The notes under the pieces are model-generated. The model ran no database searches. It was given only the letters and a program-made list of their open reading frames with translations, and was not told the DNA's origin. The position numbers were made by a program, and so were the translations under genes. Below are positions 27,142 through 36,258 of a DNA stretch of 64,000 nucleotides, piece after piece. Every line of letters begins with the position of its first letter. Within the stretch, counting starts at the first letter, position 1. The stretch spans positions 6,513 through 70,512 of the forward strand of contig CAYZSE010000001.1 of NCBI GenBank assembly GCA_964481035.1, read 5' to 3'. The stretch comes from JAAAPF01 sp964481035. GTDB taxonomy: Bacteria; Pseudomonadota; Alphaproteobacteria; Geminicoccales; Geminicoccaceae.

Positions 27142-28905
27142 TCAGGCCCCGGTCTGCGCGCGCACGGCCGCGTTCAGGGTGGCGGCGTCGGCCGAGGGCA
27201 GCGGCAGATAGGCTGCCGCCATGGCTTCGGCGAGGGCCTTGGCCTTGGGATCGGGCCGGGCCGAGACGTCGACCACCAGCGCCGAGAGGCCCGCCTCGCG
27301 CAGGAGCGCCGCCGAGGCGAGCGCGTCGCTGTTCGCCCGGGGCCGGCCGGGCGTGCCGTCGCGGGCGACGTTGGCGCGGCCGTCGGTCATGACGACGACG
27401 GCCGGCGTCTGGCCGCGCCGGCGCACGGCCTGCGCGAGCGTCAACGCGGCGTCGAGCCCGGCGGCGAGCGGCGTGCCACCGCCCCCCGGCAGCCGCAGCA
27501 CGCTGTTCTTGGCGCGGGTGAGCGAGCGGGTCGGCGGCAGCAGCAGCTCGGCCGACGCGTTCCGAAAGGCGATCAAGGCCACGTGGTCGCGGCGCACGTA
27601 GCAGTCGGCCAAGAGCAGCTCGACCGCACCCTTGGCCTCGGCGAGCCGGTTGAGCGCCGCCGAGCCCGAGGCGTCGACGACGAAGATGGCGACGCTCTCG
27701 TTGCGCTGCTTGAAGCGGGTGATGCGGAAGTCCTGGCGGCGGACCTGAACGCGGGCCTTGGAGCGCTGGGCCTCGCGGCGGCGGATCGGCTGCCAGGGGG
27801 CGGCGGCGCGCAACGTCTCGACGACGTTGAGCCGCACCCCCGGCGCCGGCTCGCCGGGCCGCGCACCGATCGGCCGGCCGCGCTTGGTGGTCGGCGCGAG
27901 CGCCCCGGCGTGGCCCTGCGCGCCCGAGCTGTTGCGCGCCGCCAGGCCCGCCTGGAGGGCGGCGAGCAGGCCCTCCGGCAGCGCCGACCTGGCGGCCTCG
28001 AGGACGACGTCCTCGAGCGGCTTTTCCTCCTCCTTCGGTCGCTGGTCCTCCTCCTGATCCTCGGGCGGGTCCTCCGGCGGCGGCGGCTCCTGCTCCTCCT
28101 CCGGCGCCTCGTCGCTCGGGATCATCGTAGCTCGCGGCGCCAGCACCAGCCGGGCCGCGATCTGGGCCGCCTCGGCGTCGACGAGGTCGAGGTCCATCAG
28201 CGCCGCCGCCGCCCGGGCGACACGCATGGCATGCAGCGGCGCGCGCAGGGCCGGGATGCCGAGCGCCAGGGCGGCGGTGCAGAACGCCTCGGCGAGGTCG
28301 TCGGGCACCGCGACGCGCGCCAGGCGGGCGCGGGCGCGGGCCACGTCCTCGGCGGTCAGCGCCGGCGGCTCCTCGCTGTCGCGCCAGCCGAGGGTGTCGA
28401 GATCGACGATCAGCGCTAGCCGGTCGGCCAGGGGCGCCGGCAGCCGCTCCTCCTCCTCGATGCCCTCGTCGAGCGTGACGAGGCCGATGCGCGTGGCCAC
28501 GCGCAAGGCCAACCCCTCGCGCTCGAGGGCGAGCTCGCCCTGGTCGAGGGCGGCCGCGAGGTGTGCTGCCGTCGAGGCGGAGAGACGCTCGGCCATCGCC
28601 GCGACGACGACGCCGCCGTGCGCCTCCGCCAAGAGCCCGCGCTCGGCGACGGGCCGGCCGGCGCGCAAGGTGGCGGCGAGGTCGAGCCCGCCCAGGAGCC
28701 GGTCGTCGGTGATGTGCGCCGGCAGGCGCCGGAATGGCTCGCCCGTGGGCAGGAGGTCTCGGAGGTGGCCGAGCCAGGCGTCGCGGACCGGGCCGGCGCG
28801 GGCGCGGAGCGCGATGCCGGTGCCCGGCGGATCGACGGCGAACAGGGCGGCGGCGAGGAGCGCATCGCCCCAGGGGGAGAGCGGCGGCGCCTCTGGCTCG
28901 CTCAC
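27142..28905 (-). CDS. bchD: magnesium chelatase subunit D
   Basis: About 587 residues. An N-terminal AAA+-like domain without an intact Walker A is followed by a Pro/Glu-rich linker (about residues 255-290) and a C-terminal von Willebrand A domain. The MIDAS motif is present: DASGS (FVVDASGSAALNRL), GGGGTPLAAG and VMTDGRANVARD. With BchI and BchH it inserts Mg into protoporphyrin IX, the first committed step of bacteriochlorophyll synthesis. The GTG start overlaps the bchI stop (GTGA). An upstream open frame in this phase is antisense-like and not part of the gene. Cobaltochelatase CobT is excluded by this layout. Confidence 0.93.
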   Translation of the reverse strand: MSEPEAPPLSPWGDALLAAALFAVDPPGTGIALRARAGPVRDAWLGHLRDLLPTGEPFRRLPAHITDDRLLGGLDLAATLRAGRPVAERGLLAEAHGGVVVAAMAERLSASTAAHLAAALDQGELALEREGLALRVATRIGLVTLDEGIEEEERLPAPLADRLALIVDLDTLGWRDSEEPPALTAEDVARARARLARVAVPDDLAEAFCTAALALGIPALRAPLHAMRVARAAAALMDLDLVDAEAAQIAARLVLAPRATMIPSDEAPEEEQEPPPPEDPPEDQEEDQRPKEEEKPLEDVVLEAARSALPEGLLAALQAGLAARNSSGAQGHAGALAPTTKRGRPIGARPGEPAPGVRLNVVETLRAAAPWQPIRRREAQRSKARVQVRRQDFRITRFKQRNESVAIFVVDASGSAALNRLAEAKGAVELLLADCYVRRDHVALIAFRNASAELLLPPTRSLTRAKNSVLRLPGGGGTPLAAGLDAALTLAQAVRRRGQTPAVVVMTDGRANVARDGTPGRPRANSDALASAALLREAGLSALVVDVSARPDPKAKALAEAMAAAYLPLPSADAATLNAAVRAQTGA

Positions 28906-29927
28906 GCGGCGAACATCTCCTCGAGCGCGCGCTCGACGCGGACCGTGGAGCCCGCCTCGTCGAGCGGGTTGCGGCGCAGCCGGTGGCGCAGGGCCGAGGG
29001 TGCCACGTGCTTGAGATGCGCATCCGTCACGGCCGTAGCGCCCTCGAGGGCGGCGAGCGCCCGCGCGGCGCGGATCAGCGTGAGCTCGCCACGGAGCCCG
29101 TCGGTGCCGAGCTTGAGGCACAGCTCCGATGCGCGCTCCAGCGCCGCGTCGCCGACCGCGACCTCGTCGAGATGCTCCTTGGCCTTGAGCACGCGGCGGC
29201 GGAACTTGGCGTCCTGGCGCTTCCAGTGCTCGATGAAGCCCGCGGGGTCGCGCTCGAAGGCGTCGCGGCGGCGGACGACCTCGACGCGGGTCTTGAGGTC
29301 CATCGGCGTCTTGACCTCGACCGAAAGGCCGAAGCGGTCGAGGAGCTGCGGGCGCAGCTCGCCCTCCTCGGGATTGCCGGAGCCGACGAGCACGAAGCGC
29401 GAGGGATGGCGGATCGAGACGCCCTCGCGCTCGACGACGTTCTCGCCCGAGGCCGCGACGTCGAGCAGGAGGTCGACGATGTGGTCCTCGAGGAGGTTGA
29501 CCTCGTCGATGTAGAGAAAGCCCCGGTGCGCGCGGGCGAGGAGCCCGGGCTCGAAGGCCTTCTCGCCCTGGGTCAGCGCGCGCTCGAGGTCCAGGGCCCC
29601 GACGACGCGATCCTCGGTGGCGCCGAGCGGCAGGTCGACCACCGGCACCGGCGCCTTGTGATGCTTCTTGCGACCAGCGGCATGCGCCGCGCAGCCGGGC
29701 ACGCACAGCTCGGGCCCGTGGCCCGGGTCGCAGTTGTAGGGGCAGCCGTCGACGACCTGCATCGGCGGCAGCAGTGCGGCGAGGGCGCGGATCGCCGTCG
29801 ACTTGCCGGTGCCGCGGTCGCCGAAGACGAGCACGCCGCCGATCCGCGCCTCGACGGCGGCGATCTCGAGCGCCAGCTTCATCTCGTCCTGGGCGACGAT
29901 GGCGGCGAAGGGAAAAACGGCGGCCAT
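28902..29927 (-). CDS. bchI: magnesium chelatase ATPase subunit I
   Basis: A 341-residue AAA+ ATPase with Walker A (FGDRGTGKSTAIRAL), Walker B (LYIDEVNLLEDHIVDLLLD), the sensor GSGNPEEGELRPQLLDRFG and PSALRHRLRRNPLDEAGS. All closely match BchI of purple bacteria. It powers Mg insertion together with BchD and BchH. After Walker A it has a Cys/His-rich insert (CPYNCDPGHGPELCVPGC) not present in Rhodobacter BchI; it could bind a metal or be redox sensitive. It heads the bchI-bchD-methyltransferase operon. Confidence 0.96.
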   Translation of the reverse strand: MAAVFPFAAIVAQDEMKLALEIAAVEARIGGVLVFGDRGTGKSTAIRALAALLPPMQVVDGCPYNCDPGHGPELCVPGCAAHAAGRKKHHKAPVPVVDLPLGATEDRVVGALDLERALTQGEKAFEPGLLARAHRGFLYIDEVNLLEDHIVDLLLDVAASGENVVEREGVSIRHPSRFVLVGSGNPEEGELRPQLLDRFGLSVEVKTPMDLKTRVEVVRRRDAFERDPAGFIEHWKRQDAKFRRRVLKAKEHLDEVAVGDAALERASELCLKLGTDGLRGELTLIRAARALAALEGATAVTDAHLKHVAPSALRHRLRRNPLDEAGSTVRVERALEEMFAA

Positions 29928-30283
29928 CTCAAGCCCGCCTTTGCATCACGAAGCCGTCCATCCCTGCTCCGTCTTCGGGGGTTGACGCCGAGCTCGGCGC
30001 GTCCGCCGCATGGGAGCGCCGATGGCGCCCGGATGCAATCGCCACCGCCTCGTCCGTTGGGTGGAGAGGGGCACGCTCTCGTCGCCGTGCCAGCGATGGG
30101 GCGCTTGCGGTCGGTGCCCTTCGCGCCGGATCGGGCCGAGCATCCCCGGCCGCAACCTCGACGACGATCTCGAGCGGTGCCGGGGGCCCCGCGCCGCCGA
30201 GCACGGCCGGTCGCGGGCGAAGGGAGGCGGGCGCCAGCCGGCGCCACGCTCACGGCGCGCCGAGGCCGTCGCGCGATCGCGGC
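29928..30283. other. 356-base intergenic region between bchI and ggt
   Basis: Neither strand gives a reading frame that resembles a known protein, and no tRNA or strong hairpin was seen. It must hold the promoter for bchI. A RegA site is plausible, but I cannot identify one. Confidence 0.5.
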
Positions 30284-32097
30284 TCAATCTCCGAGCACCA
30301 CGCCCTCGCGGCGCGGGTCGGCGCCGCCCTGAGGGCCCTGCTCGGTGACCATGATGGCGTGCAGGCCGCTCGCCAGCGCGCGCACGTTCACCTCGTGGCC
30401 GCGCTCACGCAGTCCGGCGGCGAAGCCGGCAGCCGGCGTGCCCTCCTCGACGTCGGTGGCGCCGCCGCGGTTGACGACGTGGCCGAACCGGACCGCCTGC
30501 ATCGGCTCTAGGCCCCAGTCGAGCATGCCGATGAGGGCCATCGTCGTGTAGCCGATGATCCGCGAGCCGCCGGGCGAGCCCGCGAGAACGAAGGGCCGGC
30601 CGGCGCGCATGACGATGGTGGGGCTCATCGACGAGCGCGGCCGCTTGCCGCCCTCGACCCGGTTGGCGACCGGCCGGCCGTCGACCTCGGGGCGGAAGGA
30701 GAAGTCGGTGAGCTCGTTGTTGAGCAGAAAGCCGTTCGTCATCAACCTGGAGCCGAAGCCGCTCTCTATGGTCGTCGTCATCGAGAGCGCATTGCCGGCC
30801 ACGTCCAGGATGACGAAGTGGCTCGTGCCTTCGAGCTCGGGCTGGACATGCGGCGCCCAGAGCCGGGCGTCACGCCAGGGCGGGTTGCCGGCCGCGGCGT
30901 CGCGGTTGGCGCGATCGCGGTCGAGGAGCTGCGCGCGGACCGTGAGGTAGAAGGGATCGACGAGCCCCTTCGCCGGCACGTTCACGAAGTCGCTGTCGGC
31001 CATGTAGAGGGCGCGGTCGGCAAAGGCGAGCCGGCCCGCCTCGGCGACGAGGTGAGCCGCGTCCGGCCCGTAGCCCAGGCTCGCCATGTCGACGTGCTCG
31101 AGCATGCCGAGGATCTGGCCGACGGTGAGCCCGCCCGAGCTCGGCGGGCCCATGCCGCAGACCTGGTCGCCGCGGTAGCCGACGCAGACGGGCGGGCGCT
31201 CGACGACCGCGTAGCGCCTGAAGTCCTCGACCGCGAGGATGCCGCCGTGCTCGGCGGTCGTGGCGATGATCGCATTCGCGATAGCGCCCTCGTAGAACGG
31301 CCGGCTGCGCTCGGCCTGCATCGCGCGCAGCGTCTCGGCGTNNNNNNNNNNNNNNNNNNNNNNNNNNNNNNNNNNNNNNNNNNNNNNNNNNNNNNNNNNN
31401 NNNNNNNNNNNNNNNNNNNNNNNNNNNNNNNNNNNNNNNNNCCCTCGTAGAACGGCCGGCTGCGCTCGGCCTGCATCGCGCGCAGCGTCTCGGCGTAGGC
31501 CGGATTGACGAGCGTTGCCCCCGCTTCGAGCGGCGCGCCTTCAGAGAAGAAATAGGCGCGCGTAGCGGCGAAGCGGTCCAGCTCGCGGGCGCCGGCGACC
31601 GACGCGGCGAGCCGCGGCGTCACGGTGAAGCCACCCTCGGCGAGCGCGACCGCCGGCTCCAGCAGGCCCGCCCAGTCGCGCGTGCCGTGGCGCGCATGGA
31701 CGACGTCGAGGAGCTTGGGCGTGCCGGGCACGCCGACCGAGCGGCCGCCGATCACGGCTTCCCAAAAGCCCATGGGCTCGCCGCCGACGCCGAGGAAATA
31801 GGCGCGGTCGGCGGCGAGGGGCGCGGTCTCCCGGCCGTCGAAGGTGGTGAGCGTGCCGCTCGCCGCGTCGTAGTAGACGAGGAAGGCGCCGCCGCCGAGG
31901 CCCGAGGATTGCGGCTCGACCAGCCCGAGCACGGCCTGCACCGCGACCATCGCGTCGACCGCGTTGCCGCCTCGCCGCAGCACCTCGAGGCCCGCTTCGG
32001 CCGCCAGCGGGTGGGCAGCGGCCACCATCTGACGCCCCGCCGCCTGCACCGGTGCCAGTCCCAGAACGAGGACGGCCACGAGCCAGAGCTGTCGCAT
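30284..32097 (-). CDS. ggt: gamma-glutamyltransferase (interrupted by a scaffold gap)
   Basis: Periplasmic Ntn-hydrolase that cleaves glutathione and transfers the gamma-glutamyl group. The N-terminal part has a signal peptide (MRQLWLVAVLVLGLAPVQAAG), then GGNAVDAMVAVQAVLGLVEP and SSGLGGGAFLVYYD. After the gap come MGPPSSGGLTVGQ and the autoprocessing Thr in EGTSHFVILD, then LLNNELTDFS and the oxyanion region GSPGGSRIIGY. Removing the N run and one copy of the flanking 55-base repeat gives 1659 bases, an uninterrupted 552-residue frame of normal family length. The start has GGGAGGAG upstream. Confidence 0.93.
31287..31496. repeat. 55-base duplicated contig ends around 100 N (assembly artefact)
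   Basis: Bases 31287-31341 and 31442-31496 are identical and flank exactly 100 N (31342-31441). The join of one copy restores the ggt frame without loss. This is what two contigs sharing a 55-base k-mer overlap look like after scaffolding, so no sequence is probably missing here. Confidence 0.93.
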
Positions 32098-32209
32098 CGA
32101 TCTCCTCCCTACGGCCTCAGCGCTCCTTACCGTCGCGCGGCGCTCGTGGCCATCCTTGCGGGCGCCGCCGTGCGGCTATAAGGACGGGTTCCGCCAAGGG
32201 AACCCACCG

Positions 32210-33397
32210 ATGACCGACCTGCCCTCGCTCGTGCTCAAGCGCGGCCACGACCGCCGCGTGCGCGCCGGCGCGCCCTGGGTTTTCGCCAACGAGATCGAGA
32301 TGACCGACGAGGTGCGCCAGCTGCCGCGGGGCGCGCTCGCCCGGCTCGTCCTGCCGGGCGGGCGCCACTACGGCCTCGTCCACGCCAACCCGCACTCGCT
32401 GATCGTCGCCCGCCTCTTGACCCGCAATCTCGAGACGGCGATCGACGCCGCCTTCTTCGAGCGTCGGCTCGAGCGCGCCCTGCACCTCAGGGAGAAGCTC
32501 CTGCCCGGCGGGCACTACCGCCTCGTCCACGGCGAAGGCGACGGCTTGGCCGGGCTCGTCGTCGACCGCTACGGCGAGGTCGTCGTCGTCCAGCCCAATT
32601 CCGCGGGCATGGCGGCCGTGGTCGATGCGATCGTGACGGCGGTCGAGCGGACGCTGAAGCCCCAGGCGGTCGTCGTCCGCGGCGACAGCCACGCCCGCAA
32701 GCTCGAGGGGCTCGCGGTCGAGCCGCCGCGCGTCATCGGCAGCTTTGAGAACCCCGTGCGGGTGCGCGAGGGCGAGCGCGTCTTCTACGCCGACGTGCTG
32801 GGCGGGCAGAAGACCGGCTGGTTCTTCGACCAGCGGGTCAACCGCGAGTGGCTCGCGCGGCTCGCGGCCGGCGGGCGGATGCTCGATCTCTACGGCTATT
32901 CCGGCGGCTTCGCCGGCCACGCGCTCGCCCATGGTGCTGCCTTCGCCGAGGTCGTCGATCGCAGCGCCGAGGCCCTGGCGCTCGCCCGGCGCGCCGTCGA
33001 CGAGGCCGGCCACGGCGAGCGTTTCGCCGCGGCCAGAGGCGACGTCTTCGACGTCTTGGGAGGTCTCGTCGAGGCCAAGCGCCGGTTCGAGGTCGTGGTC
33101 TGCGACCCGCCGCCGTTCGCGCCGAGCAAGAAGGACCTGCCGGCGGCGCTCAAGGGTTACCGCAAGCTCGCCCGCGGCGCCGCCGCCGTGACCGCGGCGG
33201 AGGGCTTTCTCGCCGTCGCCTCCTGCTCGCACCACGTCACGAGCGATGCCCTCTTGCAGGCCTCCTTCGAAGGGGTGCGCGATGCCGGCCGGCAAGGCCG
33301 GCTCGTCTTCACCGGCGGCGCCGGCCCCGATCACCCGCTGCACCCGGCGCTCGCCGAGAGCCGCTATCTGAGCTTTCTCGTGTTCGCTCTGGATTGA
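32210..33397 (+). CDS. RlmI-like 23S rRNA methyltransferase (PUA + SAM domain)
   Basis: About 395 residues. An N-terminal PUA domain (LKRGHDRRVRAGAPWVFANE) is followed by an RlmI-type central domain (LVVDRYGEVVVVQ, YADVLGGQKTGWFFDQRVNR) and a Rossmann methyltransferase with MLDLYGYSGGFAGHAL and VVCDPPPFAPSKKDL. The conserved Cys of m5C enzymes is present in VASCSHHV. The family makes 5-methylcytosine in 23S rRNA (position 1962 in E. coli). AAGGG precedes the ATG at 32210. An open frame continues 5' but without similarity. Confidence 0.92.
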   Translation: MTDLPSLVLKRGHDRRVRAGAPWVFANEIEMTDEVRQLPRGALARLVLPGGRHYGLVHANPHSLIVARLLTRNLETAIDAAFFERRLERALHLREKLLPGGHYRLVHGEGDGLAGLVVDRYGEVVVVQPNSAGMAAVVDAIVTAVERTLKPQAVVVRGDSHARKLEGLAVEPPRVIGSFENPVRVREGERVFYADVLGGQKTGWFFDQRVNREWLARLAAGGRMLDLYGYSGGFAGHALAHGAAFAEVVDRSAEALALARRAVDEAGHGERFAAARGDVFDVLGGLVEAKRRFEVVVCDPPPFAPSKKDLPAALKGYRKLARGAAAVTAAEGFLAVASCSHHVTSDALLQASFEGVRDAGRQGRLVFTGGAGPDHPLHPALAESRYLSFLVFALD

Positions 33398-34570
33398 GCC
33401 TGGAAGGATCGGGAGCGCGAGGCGGCCAGGGGCAGCGTCCGGCTCGCGGGCGAAGCGATCGGCACGGCCGCGGCCGTGCCCGAGGAGATCGACGACCAGG
33501 AAGCGGCCACACGCGAGCCCATCGATGGCCACATGACGGCGCTGGCCGAGCGCACGCGCGCGGCCGTGCAGCGCTTCATCCTTTGGCTGGAGGGGCCCGG
33601 CGGCCGAGCCCACCACGGACCCCGTTGCCCAGGCACGGTTCGCCCTGATGCGTCTCGGGGCCTGACCGTCTTCAGCCAGTTCGACTTGTTCTCCGACGGC
33701 TTGACCGAGCGCAGCGAGCATGGTTTCGGCCTTGGGCTGGCCGACCTCGAGGGGCTAGCGGCCGACGCCCTGGGCTCGGCGGGCGGCCGGTTCGACCCGC
33801 CGCCCGCGTTCTGCTAGTGCGTTTCCCGAAATGCTTGACCATCCCGCACCCCCGCCCGGCCGCCCACGAGGTTACGCTGCCATGGGCAGCCGGGCGGGGG
33901 TGCGGGATGAGCGTAGATCAATCTCACCGGGAAACGCGCTAACTCGATCGCGGTGCGGGTGCGGCGATCCGTCGAGCCGCGTGCCGGGTGGCCGCAAGCG
34001 ATCGGTCGCCATCATCCGGGGCCCGCGCGAGCGGATGATCGGCGCCGGTATCGGCGCGTCGCTTCTACACGCGTTCGACCATCAAAGGTGAGCGCAGCGG
34101 CACCTCGTTGCCGGCTTCCGTCCCGTCGCACAGGCCCTCGAAGCGAGAGCGGCCCGCGAGAAGAGATCATCGCCGATCTCGGGTCGATCGCGCGCCTCGG
34201 CATCGGCGCCACCAAGGCGTCGATGCGCGTGGCCAGACTGCCTCGGCGCCTTCGTCGACCGGCTCCAGTTCGACGATCCGCATCCGAGCCCGAGGAACCG
34301 AGTGCGGCTCGGTGCGACCCTCCGTGCGCGGCTCGATCCCGACCGGCCGTGGCGGCGGAGTCGCAGGGCTGCGGCGAACGCTCTATCCGCCGGCAGCCGC
34401 CGACCGAACACGGGCGGCCGCCTTCGCGCTGATTGAGGCGACCATCGGCGCCCTTCGCGACGTGCTCGTCGACCATCGGCCACGCGCCCTCGCCGGCGCC
34501 AGCCTGCGGGCGGTGCGACAGTCTCGGGCGCGCCAACCGGCGAGGTTGCCGGGCATGCTCCACGCCGGGC
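33398..34570 (+). pseudogene. multiply frameshifted remnant of a conserved hypothetical protein, possibly a metallopeptidase
   Basis: Protein-like fragments appear in order but in changing frames: EEIDDQEAATREPIDGHMTA and FSQFDLFSDGLTERSEHGFG (to 33814); LDRGAGAAIRRA (from 33943); RSVAIIRGPRERMIGAGIGA then SLLHAFDHQ (to 34088); FRPVAQALEARAARE; EEIIADLGSIARLGIGAT; GAFVDRLQFDDPHPSPRNRV; and LRRTLYPPAAADRTRAAAF with LRDVLVDHRPRALAGASL (to about 34530). From memory, an intact alphaproteobacterial family has these blocks in this order with HEVGH where HAFDH stands here. That would make it a zinc peptidase-like protein, unverified. At least four frame changes plus a mobile-element insertion show it is dead. 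Confidence 0.7.
33817..33939. mobile_element. 123-bp MITE-like element with TA target duplication
   Basis: The ends are 12-base inverted repeats with one mismatch: GTGCGTTTCCCG at 33817-33828, and GCGCGTTTCCCG read on the minus strand at 33939-33928. Inside are 26-base arms with one mismatch (33841-33866 and 33883-33908) around a 16-base loop. A TA flanks each end (33815-33816 and 33940-33941). Removing the element and one TA joins the two pseudogene pieces in frame (FC, then LDRGAGAA). TA duplication suggests mobilisation by an IS630/Tc1-type transposase. There is no coding capacity. Confidence 0.75.
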
Positions 34571-34632
34571 CGAAGCCCGCCCGCACCGCCGGCGGCAACG
34601 TCGACCGTGAACGTCGAAGCGCGGCGCCCGCC

Positions 34633-36258
34633 TCACGCCGGCGCGGCGGTCTCCTCCCGCGTGCGCGCCGCGTCGAGAAGGCTCCGCCCGGACAGCGGCC
34701 CGGCCGCCCGCACCCCGAGCAGATCGAGAATCGTCGGCACCATGTCGAACGAGCTCGCCACGTTGCGCGGGCCGGACCGTGGTACCTCACCGAGGATGGC
34801 GGCGTAACCGAACTCCCCCGTGTGCCCGCCGGTGCGGCGTTGCGGCACCGGTCCGACGCGGCCGATCCCGGGCACGTCCATCGCATAGGCATTCGCCCGC
34901 CAATGGATCTTGAGGTCGCAGCGCGTCTCGGTGCGGTCGAAGGGGTCGCCCGCCAGCGGCCGGTCGATCCGCTCGACGAGCGAGGCGCCGGTGACCGGGT
35001 CCGTCGCGCTCCTCACCAGGGCCTCCAACTCGTCGAGCACGGCGGCGTAGCGATCCGGCTCGACGAGGCCGCTGGCCTCCCGGCCCCGCAGGTTGACCCG
35101 GATCTGGCCGTCGTAGAACGCCGGCAGGGCGAAGGCCTCCATGCGTGGCCAGAACTCGCGGTAGCGGGCGCCGGGCATCCAGTCGAGCGCAGCAGGGGAA
35201 ACATCGTCGGGCCGGCCGGCCGCGAGACGCGAGGCCTTGCGGACGATGCGCGACCAGAGGCTCGCCGACCGACGGGTCGCCGCGGACGAGCCGAGCTGGG
35301 CGCACACCGCACGCGACCAAGCCTCGTCGGCCCGGAGCGCGGGCACCGGCATTGTCCAGTCTGGCCGTGGGCGCAGGTGCGGCACGCCGAAGCTGCGGCG
35401 GTACAAGAGCTCGGGAAGCAGCGCCATGCTGGCGAGGTCGCCCTTGTTCGGCCCCATGCCGTGCATCGAGAACACGACGAGGACCGCGTCCGGATGGTCC
35501 GCGTGCAGGTCGCCGATCATCCGGTCGGTGGCGGCGTAGACGCCCTCGATGCCACGGCGTGCAGCCGCCGCCGATGCATGGCCGTGCAGCGGGTGGGTGT
35601 GATCCCAGCCGTGCCAGAGCGCCTCCGCGGCCGAGTGCAACTCGGCGACGACGGTGATCGCGAGCGCCCAGTCGGGTAAGCGCTCCTTCAGCAGCCAGCG
35701 GGTGATGGCCCCGCGCCGCTCGGCCGCCTCGGTCATTCGCTCGGCCATGCGCGCCGTCTTTTCGGGCGATGGCCAGACGAATCCGTAGATGAATTCGGCG
35801 GCCGGATAGGGGCCAAACCGGTCCTGGATCTCGTGGACGAGCGACGGCGGATCGCTGTGGCAGCGTACGCCTGGGTCGTGCGCCCCCCAATTGGCCATAC
35901 CCCGCGTGTCGGTTGCGCGGGTGAGGTCGAGATACGGCACGTCGAAGGCCACCGCGGGAACGCCCAGGTCGGCAAGGAACGGCCGCGACCGCGCCGGCTG
36001 CTGCGTCGCCCGATAGGTCGTCGCATCGAAGGTCACGGCACTCCACCGCTCGTAAGCGTCCGGCTCCTGCCCGGTCGAGAAGTGTTCCCAGGCGAGACCG
36101 GTCTCCCGCGCCTCGCCATGGTCCAAGGCGAAGATGGCGGCCTCCTCGGCCAGCTTCCGAAAGGCTGGCAGCCGGCCATCACGCATCATCGCGTCCGCGA
36201 TCGAGGCCTCGAAGCCGTCAAGACCAACAGCGATCACACGTCTCGGGGTGGTCTTCAC
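34633..36258 (-). CDS. alkaline-phosphatase-superfamily (type I phosphodiesterase-like) protein
   Basis: A 541-residue soluble protein. The N-terminal VIAVGLDGFEASIADAMM (first metal-site Asp) and ETGLAWEHFSTGQ (place of the Thr/Ser nucleophile) fit nucleotide pyrophosphatase/phosphodiesterase-type AlkP folds. Near residue 275 VVFSMHGMGPNKG replaces the usual SDHG metal motif, so one metal ligand is changed. No signal peptide or membrane helix is seen. The ATG overlaps the stop of the glycosyltransferase gene (ATGA), so the two are translationally coupled. The substrate is unknown; polysaccharide or lipid phosphate chemistry is a guess from the partner. Confidence 0.8.
   Translation of the reverse strand: MKTTPRRVIAVGLDGFEASIADAMMRDGRLPAFRKLAEEAAIFALDHGEARETGLAWEHFSTGQEPDAYERWSAVTFDATTYRATQQPARSRPFLADLGVPAVAFDVPYLDLTRATDTRGMANWGAHDPGVRCHSDPPSLVHEIQDRFGPYPAAEFIYGFVWPSPEKTARMAERMTEAAERRGAITRWLLKERLPDWALAITVVAELHSAAEALWHGWDHTHPLHGHASAAAARRGIEGVYAATDRMIGDLHADHPDAVLVVFSMHGMGPNKGDLASMALLPELLYRRSFGVPHLRPRPDWTMPVPALRADEAWSRAVCAQLGSSAATRRSASLWSRIVRKASRLAAGRPDDVSPAALDWMPGARYREFWPRMEAFALPAFYDGQIRVNLRGREASGLVEPDRYAAVLDELEALVRSATDPVTGASLVERIDRPLAGDPFDRTETRCDLKIHWRANAYAMDVPGIGRVGPVPQRRTGGHTGEFGYAAILGEVPRSGPRNVASSFDMVPTILDLLGVRAAGPLSGRSLLDAARTREETAAPA

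Noticed and set aside
27142..29706. BchD extended upstream to 854 residues
   Set aside because: The extra 5' part is another frame of bchI. The GTG overlapping the bchI stop is a natural start and gives the family length.
33461..33480. A perfect 20-base palindrome (GGCACGGCCG and its complement) downstream of rlmI
   Set aside because: It lies inside the pseudogene remnant, 60 bases after the rlmI stop, with no loop or T-run. It reads as ordinary Gly/Thr/Ala codons (IGTAAAV), so chance in high-GC DNA is sufficient.
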